DNA from: Streptomyces olivoverticillatus
Lineage (GTDB): Bacteria; Actinomycetota; Actinomycetes; Streptomycetales; Streptomycetaceae
Assembly: GCF_014203555.1 (NCBI RefSeq)
Contig: NZ_JACHJH010000005.1
Coordinates: forward strand, 288,225-352,224
Reading direction: 5' to 3'
Length of the DNA stretch: 64,000 nucleotides
In this document: piece by piece, positions 1-8,284 of the stretch
Layout of the letters: each line of letters starts with the position of its first letter
Numbering within the stretch: the first letter of the stretch is position 1
Translations under genes and position numbers: made by a program
Notes under the pieces: generated by a model
Seen by the model: only the letters and a program-made list of their open reading frames with translations
Database searches by the model: none
Told to the model about the DNA's origin: nothing

Positions 1-30
1 CACGGGCTCTCCGAATTCGGGAGGAGCTGA
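1..30 (+). CDS. C-terminal tail of an upstream gene (partial)
   Basis: The first reading frame is open from base 1 and ends in TGA at 28-30, three bases before the next start codon, and the ribosome site of the next gene overlaps it. This is the spacing of genes in one operon, so the nine codons are probably the end of a gene lying outside the window. Nothing can be said about its function. Confidence 0.35.
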   Translation, partial: HGLSEFGRS

Positions 31-33
31 GCC

Positions 34-1335
34 GTGGTCTCCTATCACGACCTGTACGGCTGCCGCGTCGACCAGTGGAAGAAGGCGGCCGACGACTGGG
101 TTGCCCTTTCCAGACGTTCCGAAGCCGCCGCCGAGGACATCCGCGCACAGGGCAAGAAGCCGCTCGACGAGCACTGGGCGGACGCCACGGGCAAGAAGGC
201 GGGCAAGCGTCTGGAGGACATCGCCGACCGCCTGGAGGCCGGTGGCGACATCACCAAGGGCGTGGCCATGGTGCTCGACGGCCTGGCTTACTCGATGGAG
301 TGGGCCCAGCGCACGCTGTTCCACGCGGTCGAGCTCGCGAACGAGTACGGGCTGCACATCCAGGACGGCCACGCTGTCGGCTCCTACACCGGTCCGACGG
401 GCCCCAATGTGCCGCTGGACGTCGGGGCCCGCAACAGCACCGCCTACGCCAAGGAGCAGGAGCGCGTAGCCGAGATCAACGGCCTGATCGAAGAATCGTT
501 GCGCCAGGCCACGCAAGCCGACGGGAAAGCGGCCGCCGAGCTGGCCAAGCTGGCGAAGACGGTCAACGTCGCCGACACCAGTAAGGCGCACAACGAGATC
601 GAGGTCGAGGCCTCCCGTGTCGAATTCGACATGCTCAGGGCGGACATCCCGGTCGGCAAGGACCCGCACCTCGTCCGCGCCTGGTGGGACGGACTGACAT
701 CAAAGCAGCAGAAAGACCTGATGCGGGCGGATCCCGTGACCCTCGCCGACCTCAAGGGCCTGCCATCGGCAGTCGGGCGGGAACTCAGAGGCGCTGACGG
801 CAAGATCGACCGTGTGGAGATGGTGCGGTACGCACTGGATCACTGGGACAAGAAGGACGATCTCCACTTCAGGAACAACTGTGCCAATTTTGTGTCATCA
901 GCCCTTGAAGCCGGTGGCATGGAGAAGAAGCTCGGCGTTTGGACGGGGCCCATGGGTGACAACACCTGGGGCCGGGAGAGCGGCGTGGGATGGGACGCGA
1001 TCGACCGGCGGGTCTACCACTCACGCTCATGGGCGCTGGCCAAAGACCTGCAGAAGTTCCTGCTGCGCAACGGTGGCGACGAGGTCCCAAGGTCGCAAGC
1101 GCGCCCTGGCGACGTCATCTTCTACGAGCAAGTGGCCCCTGGCGCCTCGGAGCCCCCGGGTGAGACCTACCACGCCGCCGTCGTCACGTCCGTAACACCC
1201 GACGGCGACATCAAGTTGACCCAGCACACCAGCTCATGGCAGAACGTCAGCCTCGACAGCCGCGTGCACATCGCCACCAGGAACGAAGGTGAGCAACGCA
1301 TCCACATCGTCCGCCCTCATCCGGATTGGTACTGA
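34..1335 (+). CDS. Amidase-domain protein with helical N-terminal region
   Basis: 433 residues from a GTG start preceded by GGGAGGAG. The N-terminal third is Ala/Glu/Lys-rich and helical, like the WXG100/ESX-type heads of actinobacterial substrates; no signal peptide is visible. The C-terminal part (about 275-430) carries NNCANFVS, with the likely nucleophile Cys, and a later YHAAVVTS His segment, the pattern of the putative amidase domain Amidase_6 of the NlpC/P60-like fold. A role in peptide or cell-wall amide hydrolysis, possibly as an exported effector, is inference. The next gene starts inside its stop codon, so the two are translationally coupled and the small membrane protein may be a partner or immunity factor. 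Confidence 0.75.
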   Translation: MVSYHDLYGCRVDQWKKAADDWVALSRRSEAAAEDIRAQGKKPLDEHWADATGKKAGKRLEDIADRLEAGGDITKGVAMVLDGLAYSMEWAQRTLFHAVELANEYGLHIQDGHAVGSYTGPTGPNVPLDVGARNSTAYAKEQERVAEINGLIEESLRQATQADGKAAAELAKLAKTVNVADTSKAHNEIEVEASRVEFDMLRADIPVGKDPHLVRAWWDGLTSKQQKDLMRADPVTLADLKGLPSAVGRELRGADGKIDRVEMVRYALDHWDKKDDLHFRNNCANFVSSALEAGGMEKKLGVWTGPMGDNTWGRESGVGWDAIDRRVYHSRSWALAKDLQKFLLRNGGDEVPRSQARPGDVIFYEQVAPGASEPPGETYHAAVVTSVTPDGDIKLTQHTSSWQNVSLDSRVHIATRNEGEQRIHIVRPHPDWY

Positions 1336-1784
1336 TGGCTACCTCACCTTCCTCCGCTCCCATCGACCCCGCAGCACAGAAGCGCCCGCTCGGGCTGGGC
1401 GCGCTGATCGCTGGGCTGTGGGTGCCACTCGCGACCGTTGCCGGCGTGGTCACTTCCTGGCAGGTGGAGGGCATCGACCGGGACTGGGTCGACCGGCAGC
1501 AGGCGGCATGTCGGCACATGCCCTTCCCGGCAATGGAATATCTCGCCGCCTGGACAGGGCCCGTCCTCGGTATATCGGCAGTCGTTGTCTGCGTCCTGCT
1601 CGCCAAATGGATGCGCCGACGGCACGGCGTTCGGATCTGGGAGACGAAGTGGGGGCTGCTGGCCTACTTCTGTGTCTGGCCCAATGTGCTGACGATCCTG
1701 CTGGAGCTGTTCACCCTGTATGCCACCTACTCGCCCATCGATTCGGGTCCGATTCTGGGCGATTGCCGCTTCGGCGGCCCGTAA
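1335..1784 (+). CDS. Small membrane protein coupled to the amidase gene
   Basis: 149 residues. The ATG at 1335 shares its A with the TGA of the preceding gene, so I take it over the TTG at 1326. Three hydrophobic segments are visible (about 20-40, 72-92 and 105-130), with two Cys in the loops and one near the C-terminus. I do not recognise the family. Tight coupling to the amidase-domain gene suggests a joint function, such as an immunity or anchoring protein; this is inference only. Confidence 0.65.
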   Translation: MATSPSSAPIDPAAQKRPLGLGALIAGLWVPLATVAGVVTSWQVEGIDRDWVDRQQAACRHMPFPAMEYLAAWTGPVLGISAVVVCVLLAKWMRRRHGVRIWETKWGLLAYFCVWPNVLTILLELFTLYATYSPIDSGPILGDCRFGGP

Positions 1785-1915
1785 AGCCCCTAAAGACCGA
1801 TTCCGGCGCGCGGACCATTGCGCCGGCCCGTTGTCTCCGCCGTCGTGACCGACTCGGCGGTGCCGGCGAACAACAGGCAGCGACCAGGTGACCAGGTTCG
1901 CCCACCCTCCCCGTC

Positions 1916-3013
1916 TTACAGCCAGCCGTTGCGCTTGAAGCCTCGGTGGAGGAGGAAGCAAGCGACGAGGATGACGCCGATCGCGAGGGGGTAGCCGAAG
2001 CGCCAGCGCAGTTCCGGCATGTGGTCGAAGTTCATGCCGTACATGCCGGTGACCATGGTGGGTACGGCGAAGATGGCCGCCCAAGCAGTGATCCTTCGGG
2101 CGTCGTCGTTCTGGGCCACGGCCACCTGCGCGAGATGGGCCTGGAGGATGGAGTCGAGCAGCGTGCTGAACGCGGTGATCTGCTCGGTGACTCGGGCGAG
2201 GTGGTCGGCGACGTCGCGGAAGTAGGCGCGTGTCTCGGGGTCGACGGAGCGCAGCGGCGTGGTGGAGAGCACTTCCAGGGGGCGGGCGAGCGGGACCACG
2301 GCCCGCTTCAGTTCCAGGACCTCGCGCTTGAGCTGGTAGATGCGGCCGGCGTCCGCCGTCCGGGAGCCCTGAGGGGAGAAGACTTCGGTCTCGACCTCGT
2401 CGAGGTCGTTCTGGACGGCGTCGGTGACGGTCAGGTAGTCGTCGACGACGTGGTCGGCAATGGCGTGCAGCACCGCCGAGGGCCCCTTGGCCAGCTGTTC
2501 GGGGTGGGCTTCGAGGTCCTCGCGGAGCGGGCCGAGTGAGCCGTGGCGGCCATGGCGGACGGTGACCACGAAGTCGGGGCCGGTGAAGACCATGATCTCG
2601 CCGGTGTCGACGACCTCGCTGGTGGCGGTCAGCTGCTCGTGTTCGACATAGGTGACGGTCTTGAGGACGGTGAAGAGGATGTCGCCGTAGCTCTCCAGCT
2701 TGGGCCGCTGGTGGGCCTGGACGGCGTCCTCGACGGCCAGCGGGTGGAGGTCGAACACCTCGGCGACCTGGGCGAACTCCGTCTCGGTCGGCTCGTGCAG
2801 GCCGAGCCACAGGAAGCCGTGGCCGTGTTTGCGTACCTGCCGGACGGCTTCCTCGACCGTGTCCGTAACGGGCTGCCGGACGCCGTCGCGGTAGACCACG
2901 CAGTTGACGACGGACGAGCCGAGCGGGGAGCGGGCCGGGTGGCTGAGGTCCACGCGGCGGCGGCTCTGCCGCGTCAGGCGGGCCACTTTGCGCAGGTCGC
3001 CGACCATCGACAT
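1916..3013 (-). CDS. corA: CorA-family magnesium/cobalt transporter
   Basis: 365 residues. CorA proteins are pentameric inner-membrane Mg2+ channels with a large N-terminal cytoplasmic domain and two C-terminal helices. The signature YGMNF motif is present (GMN at 326-328), followed by the acidic/aromatic loop and a final membrane helix with a basic C-terminal tail, which is the canonical topology. Length is normal for the family. The gene is divergent from the M-box-led magnesium operon that starts about 150 bp away, so two magnesium uptake systems sit back to back. The M-box lies on the other strand and cannot be in the corA mRNA. Confidence 0.93.
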   Translation of the reverse strand: MSMVGDLRKVARLTRQSRRRVDLSHPARSPLGSSVVNCVVYRDGVRQPVTDTVEEAVRQVRKHGHGFLWLGLHEPTETEFAQVAEVFDLHPLAVEDAVQAHQRPKLESYGDILFTVLKTVTYVEHEQLTATSEVVDTGEIMVFTGPDFVVTVRHGRHGSLGPLREDLEAHPEQLAKGPSAVLHAIADHVVDDYLTVTDAVQNDLDEVETEVFSPQGSRTADAGRIYQLKREVLELKRAVVPLARPLEVLSTTPLRSVDPETRAYFRDVADHLARVTEQITAFSTLLDSILQAHLAQVAVAQNDDARRITAWAAIFAVPTMVTGMYGMNFDHMPELRWRFGYPLAIGVILVACFLLHRGFKRNGWL

Positions 3014-3154
3014 ACGGGACTCTCCTTCGCCGGCTCGGGGTCCGGACAGTGTGCCAGGGGAGGGTCACGGTCCCGTAGGCGTGAGGTCAAGCGCCGGTCA
3101 TGGATTGGGAGAGCGGGTCGGCGGGGGCGTATCGTTGACACGGTTTTGATGAGA

Positions 3155-3321
3155 CACCTCGTTCGGTGAGGCGTCTTCACGGACACAGGCCACTGATCCC
3201 ACCCGTCGAGAGACGCTCCGGATCAGGACAGGTCTCCCCGGCCCAAGGGGTGACCCCAAGTGGCTTCCCCGCGAATGCGGGGACACGCCGTGGAGTGCCA
3301 AAGCTCTGACGAGTTGGGGTG
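3155..3321 (+). promoter_or_regulatory. M-box (ykoK leader) Mg2+ riboswitch
   Basis: The stretch holds the conserved M-box blocks in order: GGTGAGGCGTC (3165-3175), ACAGGCCACTGATCC, the GTCGAGAGAC hairpin, GGATCAGGACAGG, and GTGCCAAAGCTCTGACGAG near the 3' end. CACCTC at 3155-3160 can close the outer helix with GGGGTG at 3316-3321. M-boxes sense Mg2+ and lower expression of magnesium transport genes when Mg2+ is high. The orientation points at the MgtE-N/CBS gene and the NRAMP-related gene downstream. A TTGACA lies at 3135-3140, but I find no convincing -10. Confidence 0.9.
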
Positions 3322-3396
3322 CGCCGGGTCTTCCTTCCGGCTGCCCTGCCGTATGGCCGCAGCGTCGTGCGCGGCCGGGATCGGGAGGAGGCGAGC

Positions 3397-3486
3397 ATGG
3401 ACAGTAGTCCGGGCCATAGTCGGCCCCTTCCCGCGTTGTCCTCGCCGTCCCTTCGCGGCCTGAGACAGCCCGTTCTCTTCCACTGA
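3397..3486 (+). CDS. Short proline-containing leader ORF between M-box and transporter genes
   Basis: 29 codons from ATG to TGA, preceded at five bases by GGGAGGAGG (3383-3391), the strongest ribosome site in the region. The peptide has five Pro (positions 5, 10, 12, 17 and 25) and is Ser/Leu/Arg-rich. It lies 75 bp after the M-box and ends 141 bp before the next gene. By analogy with the proline-codon mgtL leader of enterobacterial Mg2+ transporter genes it may couple translation of the leader to expression of the operon. It could also be a fortuitous ORF; conservation would settle this. Confidence 0.5.
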   Translation: MDSSPGHSRPLPALSSPSLRGLRQPVLFH

Positions 3487-3593
3487 CCCGACCCCGCCCG
3501 GCCCCGTCGCGGGCCTGCCCGGCGCGTCGGGTCGCCGTGTGTCCTGCCGCCGCGTCCGGAGCAGGGGGAGAGCGCGCTGCCGTGGTCGCCCGG

Positions 3594-3613
3594 TGCCCCG
3601 TCATGCCGGGGCA
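3594..3613 (+). promoter_or_regulatory. Hairpin abutting the ribosome binding site
   Basis: TGCCCCG and CGGGGCA form a perfect 7-bp stem with a 6-base loop, ending where the AAGGGGG ribosome site of the MgtE-N/CBS gene begins. In the M-box leader this could serve as the part that controls ribosome access. No run of T follows, so it does not look like an intrinsic terminator. Confidence 0.4.
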
Positions 3614-3627
3614 AGGGGGTGTTCATC

Positions 3628-4995
3628 TTGTCCGTCAACACTCTGCTCATGTCCACTTCGGCCCGTCTGCGCGACCGCCGGGTCCATCTGGAGCGCGGCG
3701 CCACCGCCTCCAAGGCGGTCCGCACCTCCCTGGTCTCGCTGGCCGGGCTGATCGGCGGCCCGGTCACCAACCAGGCCGGCGAAGAGGTCGGCCGTGTGGT
3801 CGACGTGGTCGCCCGGCTGTACGGCGAGGAGTCGTATCCGCCGGTCACCGGGCTGATACTGCGCATCGGGCGGCGGCGTACGTTCCTGGCCTCGGACGCC
3901 ATCGGCAGGGTGCACGCCGGGCACGTACGGCTGCGCACCGCGCGGATCGACATGCGGGACTTCGCCCGGCGCCCGGGTGAGGTGCTGCTTGCCAGGGACG
4001 TACTCGACCACCAGCTCGTCGACGTGGACGGCGTGCAGGTCACCCGCGCCGCCGACCTGTACCTCGCACCGCTGGTCGACAAGGTGGTGCTGGTCGGCGT
4101 CGACGTCTCCCTGCCGACCCTGCTGCGCCGGCTCGGCCCGCGCCGCTGGCAGGCCCGGCCCACTCCGGAGCGGGTGCTGGACTGGCAGGCCGTCGCCCCG
4201 TTCGCCGAGCAGGCCACCGAAGGCCCGCCGGAGGTGCGGCTGCGCGCCTCCCGGACCGCGCTGCACCGGCTGCGCCCGGCCGACCTCGCCGACATCCTCG
4301 AAGACCTCGGCCGCAGCGAGCGCCAGCAGCTGCTGGGCTGGCTGGAGCCGGAGCATGCGGCGGATGCGCTGGAGGAGATGGAACCGGCCGAGCTGGAGAA
4401 CCTGCTGCGCGAGGCCCAGCCGGACCATGCCGCCCGGCTGATCGACGAGATGGAGCCCGACGAGGCCGCCGACGCCCTGCGCGACCTCACCGGGGAGGAG
4501 CGCGAGGCGCTGCTGGCCCGCATGCCGACCGGCGAGGCGGCGGAGCTGCGCCGGCTGCTGACGCACCGGGAGGGCACGGCGGGCGGCGCCATGACCATCC
4601 TGCTGGTCACCGCCCGCCGGGACGAGACCGTCGCCGAGGTGCGAGGCCGGCTGGCCCAGCAGGCCGAGCACCGTACCGAGATCGATGCCGTCGCCGTCGT
4701 GGACGAGCAGGACCGCCTGCTGTGCGATGTCGGGCTGTTCGACCTGGCAGTGGCAGAGGACACGGCCCCGATAGCCGACCTGGTGTCCTGGCCGGCCCAG
4801 TTCGGCCCGCCCGTCACCGTCCACGCCGACACCCCGCTGGCCGAGGCCGCCGACCAGCTCGTCGCCGCCCGCGCCTCTTCCCTGCTGGTGGTCGACGACA
4901 CCGACCGCCCGATCGGCCGGATCCTGGCCGACGACCTGCTCGACGCGATGCTGCCCGAACGCGGGCGCCTGCACTTCCGGAGGTTCCTCCAGTGA
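3628..4995 (+). CDS. Soluble PRC-barrel / MgtE-N / CBS-pair protein
   Basis: 455 residues. I start at TTG 3628, eight bases after AAGGGGG; GTG 3619 has no room for a ribosome site and ATG 3649 has none. Domains in order: PRC-barrel-like segments (about 25-180), an MgtE N-terminal superhelical domain (about 210-320, with ADLADILEDL and EPAELENLL repeats) and two CBS motifs (about 325-450). The five membrane helices of true MgtE channels are absent, so it is not a transporter itself. In MgtE the N and CBS domains are the Mg2+ sensor that gates the channel. Its stop overlaps the NRAMP-related gene by four bases, so a regulatory subunit for that transporter is a reasonable inference. Confidence 0.85.
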   Translation: MSVNTLLMSTSARLRDRRVHLERGATASKAVRTSLVSLAGLIGGPVTNQAGEEVGRVVDVVARLYGEESYPPVTGLILRIGRRRTFLASDAIGRVHAGHVRLRTARIDMRDFARRPGEVLLARDVLDHQLVDVDGVQVTRAADLYLAPLVDKVVLVGVDVSLPTLLRRLGPRRWQARPTPERVLDWQAVAPFAEQATEGPPEVRLRASRTALHRLRPADLADILEDLGRSERQQLLGWLEPEHAADALEEMEPAELENLLREAQPDHAARLIDEMEPDEAADALRDLTGEEREALLARMPTGEAAELRRLLTHREGTAGGAMTILLVTARRDETVAEVRGRLAQQAEHRTEIDAVAVVDEQDRLLCDVGLFDLAVAEDTAPIADLVSWPAQFGPPVTVHADTPLAEAADQLVAARASSLLVVDDTDRPIGRILADDLLDAMLPERGRLHFRRFLQ

Positions 4996-6284
4996 CCCGC
5001 GACCTCGACACCGCCACTGTGCCGGAGGCCACGGAGCGCCCCGTCCGCCGTACCGGCTGGCGGCGCATCACCATGGTCGCGGCGATCGCGGGCCCCGGCC
5101 TGGTCGCCGCGAACGCGGGCAACGACGCCGCCGGCATCGCCACCTACGCCTCGGCAGGCTCCCAGTTCACCTACGGCACCCTGTTCTTCATGGTCCTGGT
5201 CACCGTCGCCCTGGTGATGGTGCAGGAGATGGCCGTCCGCCTCGGCGCCCACACCGGCAAGGGCCTCGGCGCGCTGATTCGCGAGCAATTCAGCCTGCGC
5301 CTGACCGCGCTCGCCGTCTTCTGCCTGCTGCTGGCCAATACGGGGCTGGTGGTGAGCGAGTTCGCGGGCATCGGCGCCGCCTTCGAACTGCTCGGCGTCC
5401 CCAAGTGGGCGGTCATCCCGCCGGCCGCGATCCTGCTGTGGGCGCTGGTGCTGTTCGGCTCGTACCGCTGGGCCGAACGCATCTTCCTCATCATGTCACT
5501 GGCGTTCTTCGCCTACCCGGTCGCCATGATCCTCGGCCGCCCCGACTGGGGCGCCGTCGGCCACCACCTGGTCGTCCCGCACATGGAGCCCAACAAGGAC
5601 TTCATCCTTCTCGCGGTCGCGTTGATCGGTACGACGGTCAGCCCGTACATGCAGTTCTATGCGGCCGCAGGCGTCGTGGACCGCGGCGCCAAGCCGGCCG
5701 ACTACCCCCTCATCCGCGCCGACGCCGTCCTCGGCGCCGTCTTCGCCTGCGTCATCAGCCTGACCATCATCATCGCCACCGCCTCCGCCATCGGCGGCAC
5801 CGGCCCGCTCGACTCCGCTGCTCAGGCCGCCGAGGCCCTCAAGCCGGTCGCCGGCCAGAACGCCGAACTCCTCTTCGCCGTCGGCCTGCTTGGCGCCTCC
5901 GCCCTGGCCGGAGCGGTCGTCCCACTGTCGGCCAGCTACGCCATAGGAGAGGCGGCCGGCGTGGAGCGCTCGGTCTCCCGCAGCTTCCGTGACGCCCCGC
6001 TGTTCCTGGGCCTGTTCACCGCCCAGATCGTGCTGGGCGCCACCGTGGCGATGACCCCGGTCGACGTCATCCAGCTGCTCATCGGCACCCAGGTCCTCCA
6101 GGGCCTGATCAGCCCCATCGTCCTGGTCTACCTGCTGGTACTGACCAACCGCCGTTCGGTCCTCGGCGCCGCCGCCAACGGACCGCGCTACCGAGCCGCC
6201 GCCACCGTCGTGGTCGTCGGCGTCGCCTGCATGTCCACCATCCTGCTGGTCCAGACGGTGCTCGGCTGGCTCGGCCTGGCGTGA
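4992..6284 (+). CDS. NRAMP-related magnesium transporter (NRMT type)
   Basis: 430 residues from a GTG overlapping the previous stop (GTGA), with about eleven hydrophobic helices. It aligns with NRAMP/SLC11 carriers, but the metal site differs. The helix-1 DPGN motif reads DAAG (45-48): the Asp is kept and the Asn is replaced. The helix-6 MPH motif reads SPY, so the Met that selects Mn2+/Fe2+ is lost. Loss of this Met is the hallmark described for NRAMP-related magnesium transporters. Location behind an M-box and coupling to an MgtE-N/CBS protein support Mg2+ as the substrate. Automatic annotation would probably call it a Mn/Fe transporter. A strong terminator follows. Confidence 0.85.
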   Translation: MTRDLDTATVPEATERPVRRTGWRRITMVAAIAGPGLVAANAGNDAAGIATYASAGSQFTYGTLFFMVLVTVALVMVQEMAVRLGAHTGKGLGALIREQFSLRLTALAVFCLLLANTGLVVSEFAGIGAAFELLGVPKWAVIPPAAILLWALVLFGSYRWAERIFLIMSLAFFAYPVAMILGRPDWGAVGHHLVVPHMEPNKDFILLAVALIGTTVSPYMQFYAAAGVVDRGAKPADYPLIRADAVLGAVFACVISLTIIIATASAIGGTGPLDSAAQAAEALKPVAGQNAELLFAVGLLGASALAGAVVPLSASYAIGEAAGVERSVSRSFRDAPLFLGLFTAQIVLGATVAMTPVDVIQLLIGTQVLQGLISPIVLVYLLVLTNRRSVLGAAANGPRYRAAATVVVVGVACMSTILLVQTVLGWLGLA

Positions 6285-6330
6285 GGCGCAGAGCAGCGGA
6301 GAAGCTGTGCGCTGCGAGCGTGCTGCGAGC

Positions 6331-6369
6331 GCGAAGGCCCTCCCGTCCGACGGACGGGAGGGCCTTCGC
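6331..6369 (+). terminator. Terminator of the magnesium operon
   Basis: A perfect 19-bp inverted repeat (GCGAAGGCCCTCCCGTCCG and its complement) separated by one base, starting 46 bp after the transporter stop codon. The stem includes the GAAGGCC/GGCCTTC ends typical of Streptomyces terminators. Confidence 0.85.
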
Positions 6370-6383
6370 CAGGTGTTTCTCTG

Positions 6384-6425
6384 TGCCCCCGGGCAGATTC
6401 GAACTGCCGGCACCCGCTTCAGGAG
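6384..6425 (-). repeat. Partial copy of the 3' half of tRNA-Arg(CCT)
   Basis: These 42 bases match 40 of 42 bases of the intact tRNA-Arg gene at 11015-11056, in the same orientation. The copy covers the anticodon loop to the discriminator base. The D-arm side is missing, so it is not a functional tRNA. This is the classical footprint of a tRNA-targeted integrative element: one end keeps the whole tRNA and the other holds the displaced 3' end. Confidence 0.8.
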
Positions 6426-6971
6426 TGGGATCGAATCCTTGCCGGGTCGTGCGTGGCGCTGCCGCGTGATGCTGTCCCACCTGGTCAGCGTCACACGGCT
6501 GTGTGCTTCATCCGGCTCATGGCGGCCTGTGCCGGACAGTCCGCTCACGCATCGCGCACGCACGTCGGCATCAGTCGGCAATGTCGGAGCGGGCCTCCCC
6601 GTCGGGAATGCCCGCTCCGGCGAGGACACACGGCTGCGGGACTGTCACGCCCGGCGGTATCGCAGTCCCCCGTCTGTGCGGTGGCCGTCGTGGATCCGGG
6701 CGCATCGGACCGGCTCGACACAAGGGCAGGCGAACAAGCCACACCCCGGAGCCGAGCATGTCGGAGAGAGGCATTCATCTGCAGGCCGGTGCGTTGCCTT
6801 CGGAGCCGGCCCCGCGGACCGGGATGAGGGGGGTGAACGTGGCCGGAGCCCTTCTGGTGAGGGAGAGTCGGCCGCCGATGGAGTGGGCCAGTTCGGAAGC
6901 GCGGTTCTCTGCGCCGCCTCGGCACACTGAGCCCGTCGGCCGGGTGGGCCGGCCGGGCGCTGTGCGGTCTG
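6426..6971. other. Stretch without a supported gene
   Basis: About 550 bp between the tRNA remnant and the membrane-protein gene. Several frames are open but none shows a ribosome site, a recognisable product or the third-position bias of a real gene. The only clear structure is a hairpin with a 10-bp stem (CGGAGCGGGC, 6585-6594, and its complement, 6610-6619), possibly a terminator. The stretch is probably the worn edge of the inserted segment. Confidence 0.5.
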
Positions 6972-8246
6972 TCAGCCCATGTCCGTCAGGAGGGCGTTCA
7001 GTTCCTTCTCCTGCTGCGCAGGCGACATCGGCGGGTTCGAGTGATCGATGCCGAACGTCTTGAGCACCTCGTCCATCTGGGCGTCGATGGAGGTCCAGCC
7101 GGTCTGGTCCAGCGGCTGCAGCGAGGCCTGGTCGGCGTCCCACAGGTCACGCAGTGACTGGGCGGCCGCGTGCGCGCCGGTCGCGTTCCCCGAGCGTGCG
7201 TCCTTGAGCGAGGTGGAGGCGAGGGTCTTCAGCGCAGCGACCTTGGCGGGCGGGAACTTCTTCACCGCCTGGCCGGGAGCCATCTGGACGGCGGAGGTGT
7301 TGTCGGTCTCCGGCGCCGGGCCGACGTGCGGCTGGCCGTGGGCCCAGACCAGCAGGCCCGCGGTGGCGACGGCCAGCAGTCCGAAGCCGGCAAGCGCGGT
7401 GCGCTCCTTGCGCGGGTTGCTGGTGGCCGGTGCGGCGTGGGTCGCCTCGTGGGTCTCGGTCACGTCCGAGCGCGTCACCGTCAGGTAGACCACCGTCGCC
7501 AGGATCAGGCCGAGGAAGATCAGGCTGGTGGTGAACGTGCCCAGCGCGAGACCGGTCGGGTCGCCCGGGTTCTGGGCGACCTTGGGGGAGGCGAGCCAGT
7601 CGCCGATGTTCGCGCCCAGCGGGCGGGTCAGGATGTAGGCGAGCCAGAAGGACAGCACCGGGTTCGCGCCGAACTTCCACAACAGCGTGATCGCCGCGAT
7701 GAGGCCGAGCGGCAGCAACACGGAGACGCCCGGGCTCCAGCCGGTCAGCTCCAGAGTCCAGTCGCCGGTCGCGGTGCCGAGCGCGAAGGTGACGAGAACG
7801 GCGAGCCAGTAGAACGACTCACGTGGCAGCGTCGTGACCGAGTGGATCGACAGCGTGCGCTCGCGCAGCCACCACACACCGAAGACCACCGCGAGCAGCA
7901 CCGAGAAGACCGCGGAACTGATCCACAGCGGCACGTTCAGCTGGTCGGTCAGGATGTCGGTGTACAAGGTGCCCGTGACGCTGACAACGACCACGGTCAG
8001 CCAGTAGGGGAACGGAACGTACCGCTTCAGCCGCAGCTGGATGGCCAGGACCACCACGAACACCGCGGTGAAGATCCAGGCCGTGTTCGCCAGGCCGACG
8101 CCCAGCTTCATGTTGATCCAGTCGGCGAAGCTCTCACCGACGGTCGTGCACAGGACCTTGATCACCCAGAACCAGATGGTGACCTCGGGGACCTTGTTGA
8201 GCATGAGCCGCCCGCTGCGCGTGCGTGCTTCCGTTGTCGTTGTCAT
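6972..8246 (-). CDS. COG4705-type multi-spanning membrane protein
   Basis: 424 residues with about ten hydrophobic segments. It has the family-like opening KVPEVTIWFWVIKVL and the CTTVGE and GDWL motifs, followed by a hydrophilic C-terminal region of about 120 residues (Ala/Lys/Gln-rich) that probably lies outside the core. I recall such proteins under COG4705, function unknown, often beside two-component systems. The start lies 38 bp after the histidine kinase stop, and no purine-rich ribosome site is visible before the ATG. It is the last gene of a regulator-kinase-membrane protein operon and is a likely target or signal partner of the kinase. Confidence 0.7.
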   Translation of the reverse strand: MTTTTEARTRSGRLMLNKVPEVTIWFWVIKVLCTTVGESFADWINMKLGVGLANTAWIFTAVFVVVLAIQLRLKRYVPFPYWLTVVVVSVTGTLYTDILTDQLNVPLWISSAVFSVLLAVVFGVWWLRERTLSIHSVTTLPRESFYWLAVLVTFALGTATGDWTLELTGWSPGVSVLLPLGLIAAITLLWKFGANPVLSFWLAYILTRPLGANIGDWLASPKVAQNPGDPTGLALGTFTTSLIFLGLILATVVYLTVTRSDVTETHEATHAAPATSNPRKERTALAGFGLLAVATAGLLVWAHGQPHVGPAPETDNTSAVQMAPGQAVKKFPPAKVAALKTLASTSLKDARSGNATGAHAAAQSLRDLWDADQASLQPLDQTGWTSIDAQMDEVLKTFGIDHSNPPMSPAQQEKELNALLTDMG

Positions 8247-8284
8247 GCAGGGAGGTTTACGCGGGGAATCTGCACGTAACCTGA

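Noticed and set aside
1785..1915. A terminator between the small membrane protein and corA
   Set aside because: Short GC stems can be drawn, but none is long or perfect enough to claim.
3135..3163. TTGACA as the -35 of the M-box leader promoter
   Set aside because: No TANNNT lies 16-18 bp downstream; the correct promoter may be SigB-like or further upstream.
2543..5288. Long open frames on the antisense strands of corA and the MgtE-N/CBS gene
   Set aside because: They are shadows produced by high GC third positions; their proteins are Arg/Gly/Ala-rich without motifs.
6384..6460. A second tRNA gene on the minus strand
   Set aside because: Only the anticodon-to-3' half matches; the D-arm and 5' acceptor strand are missing, so no cloverleaf can form.
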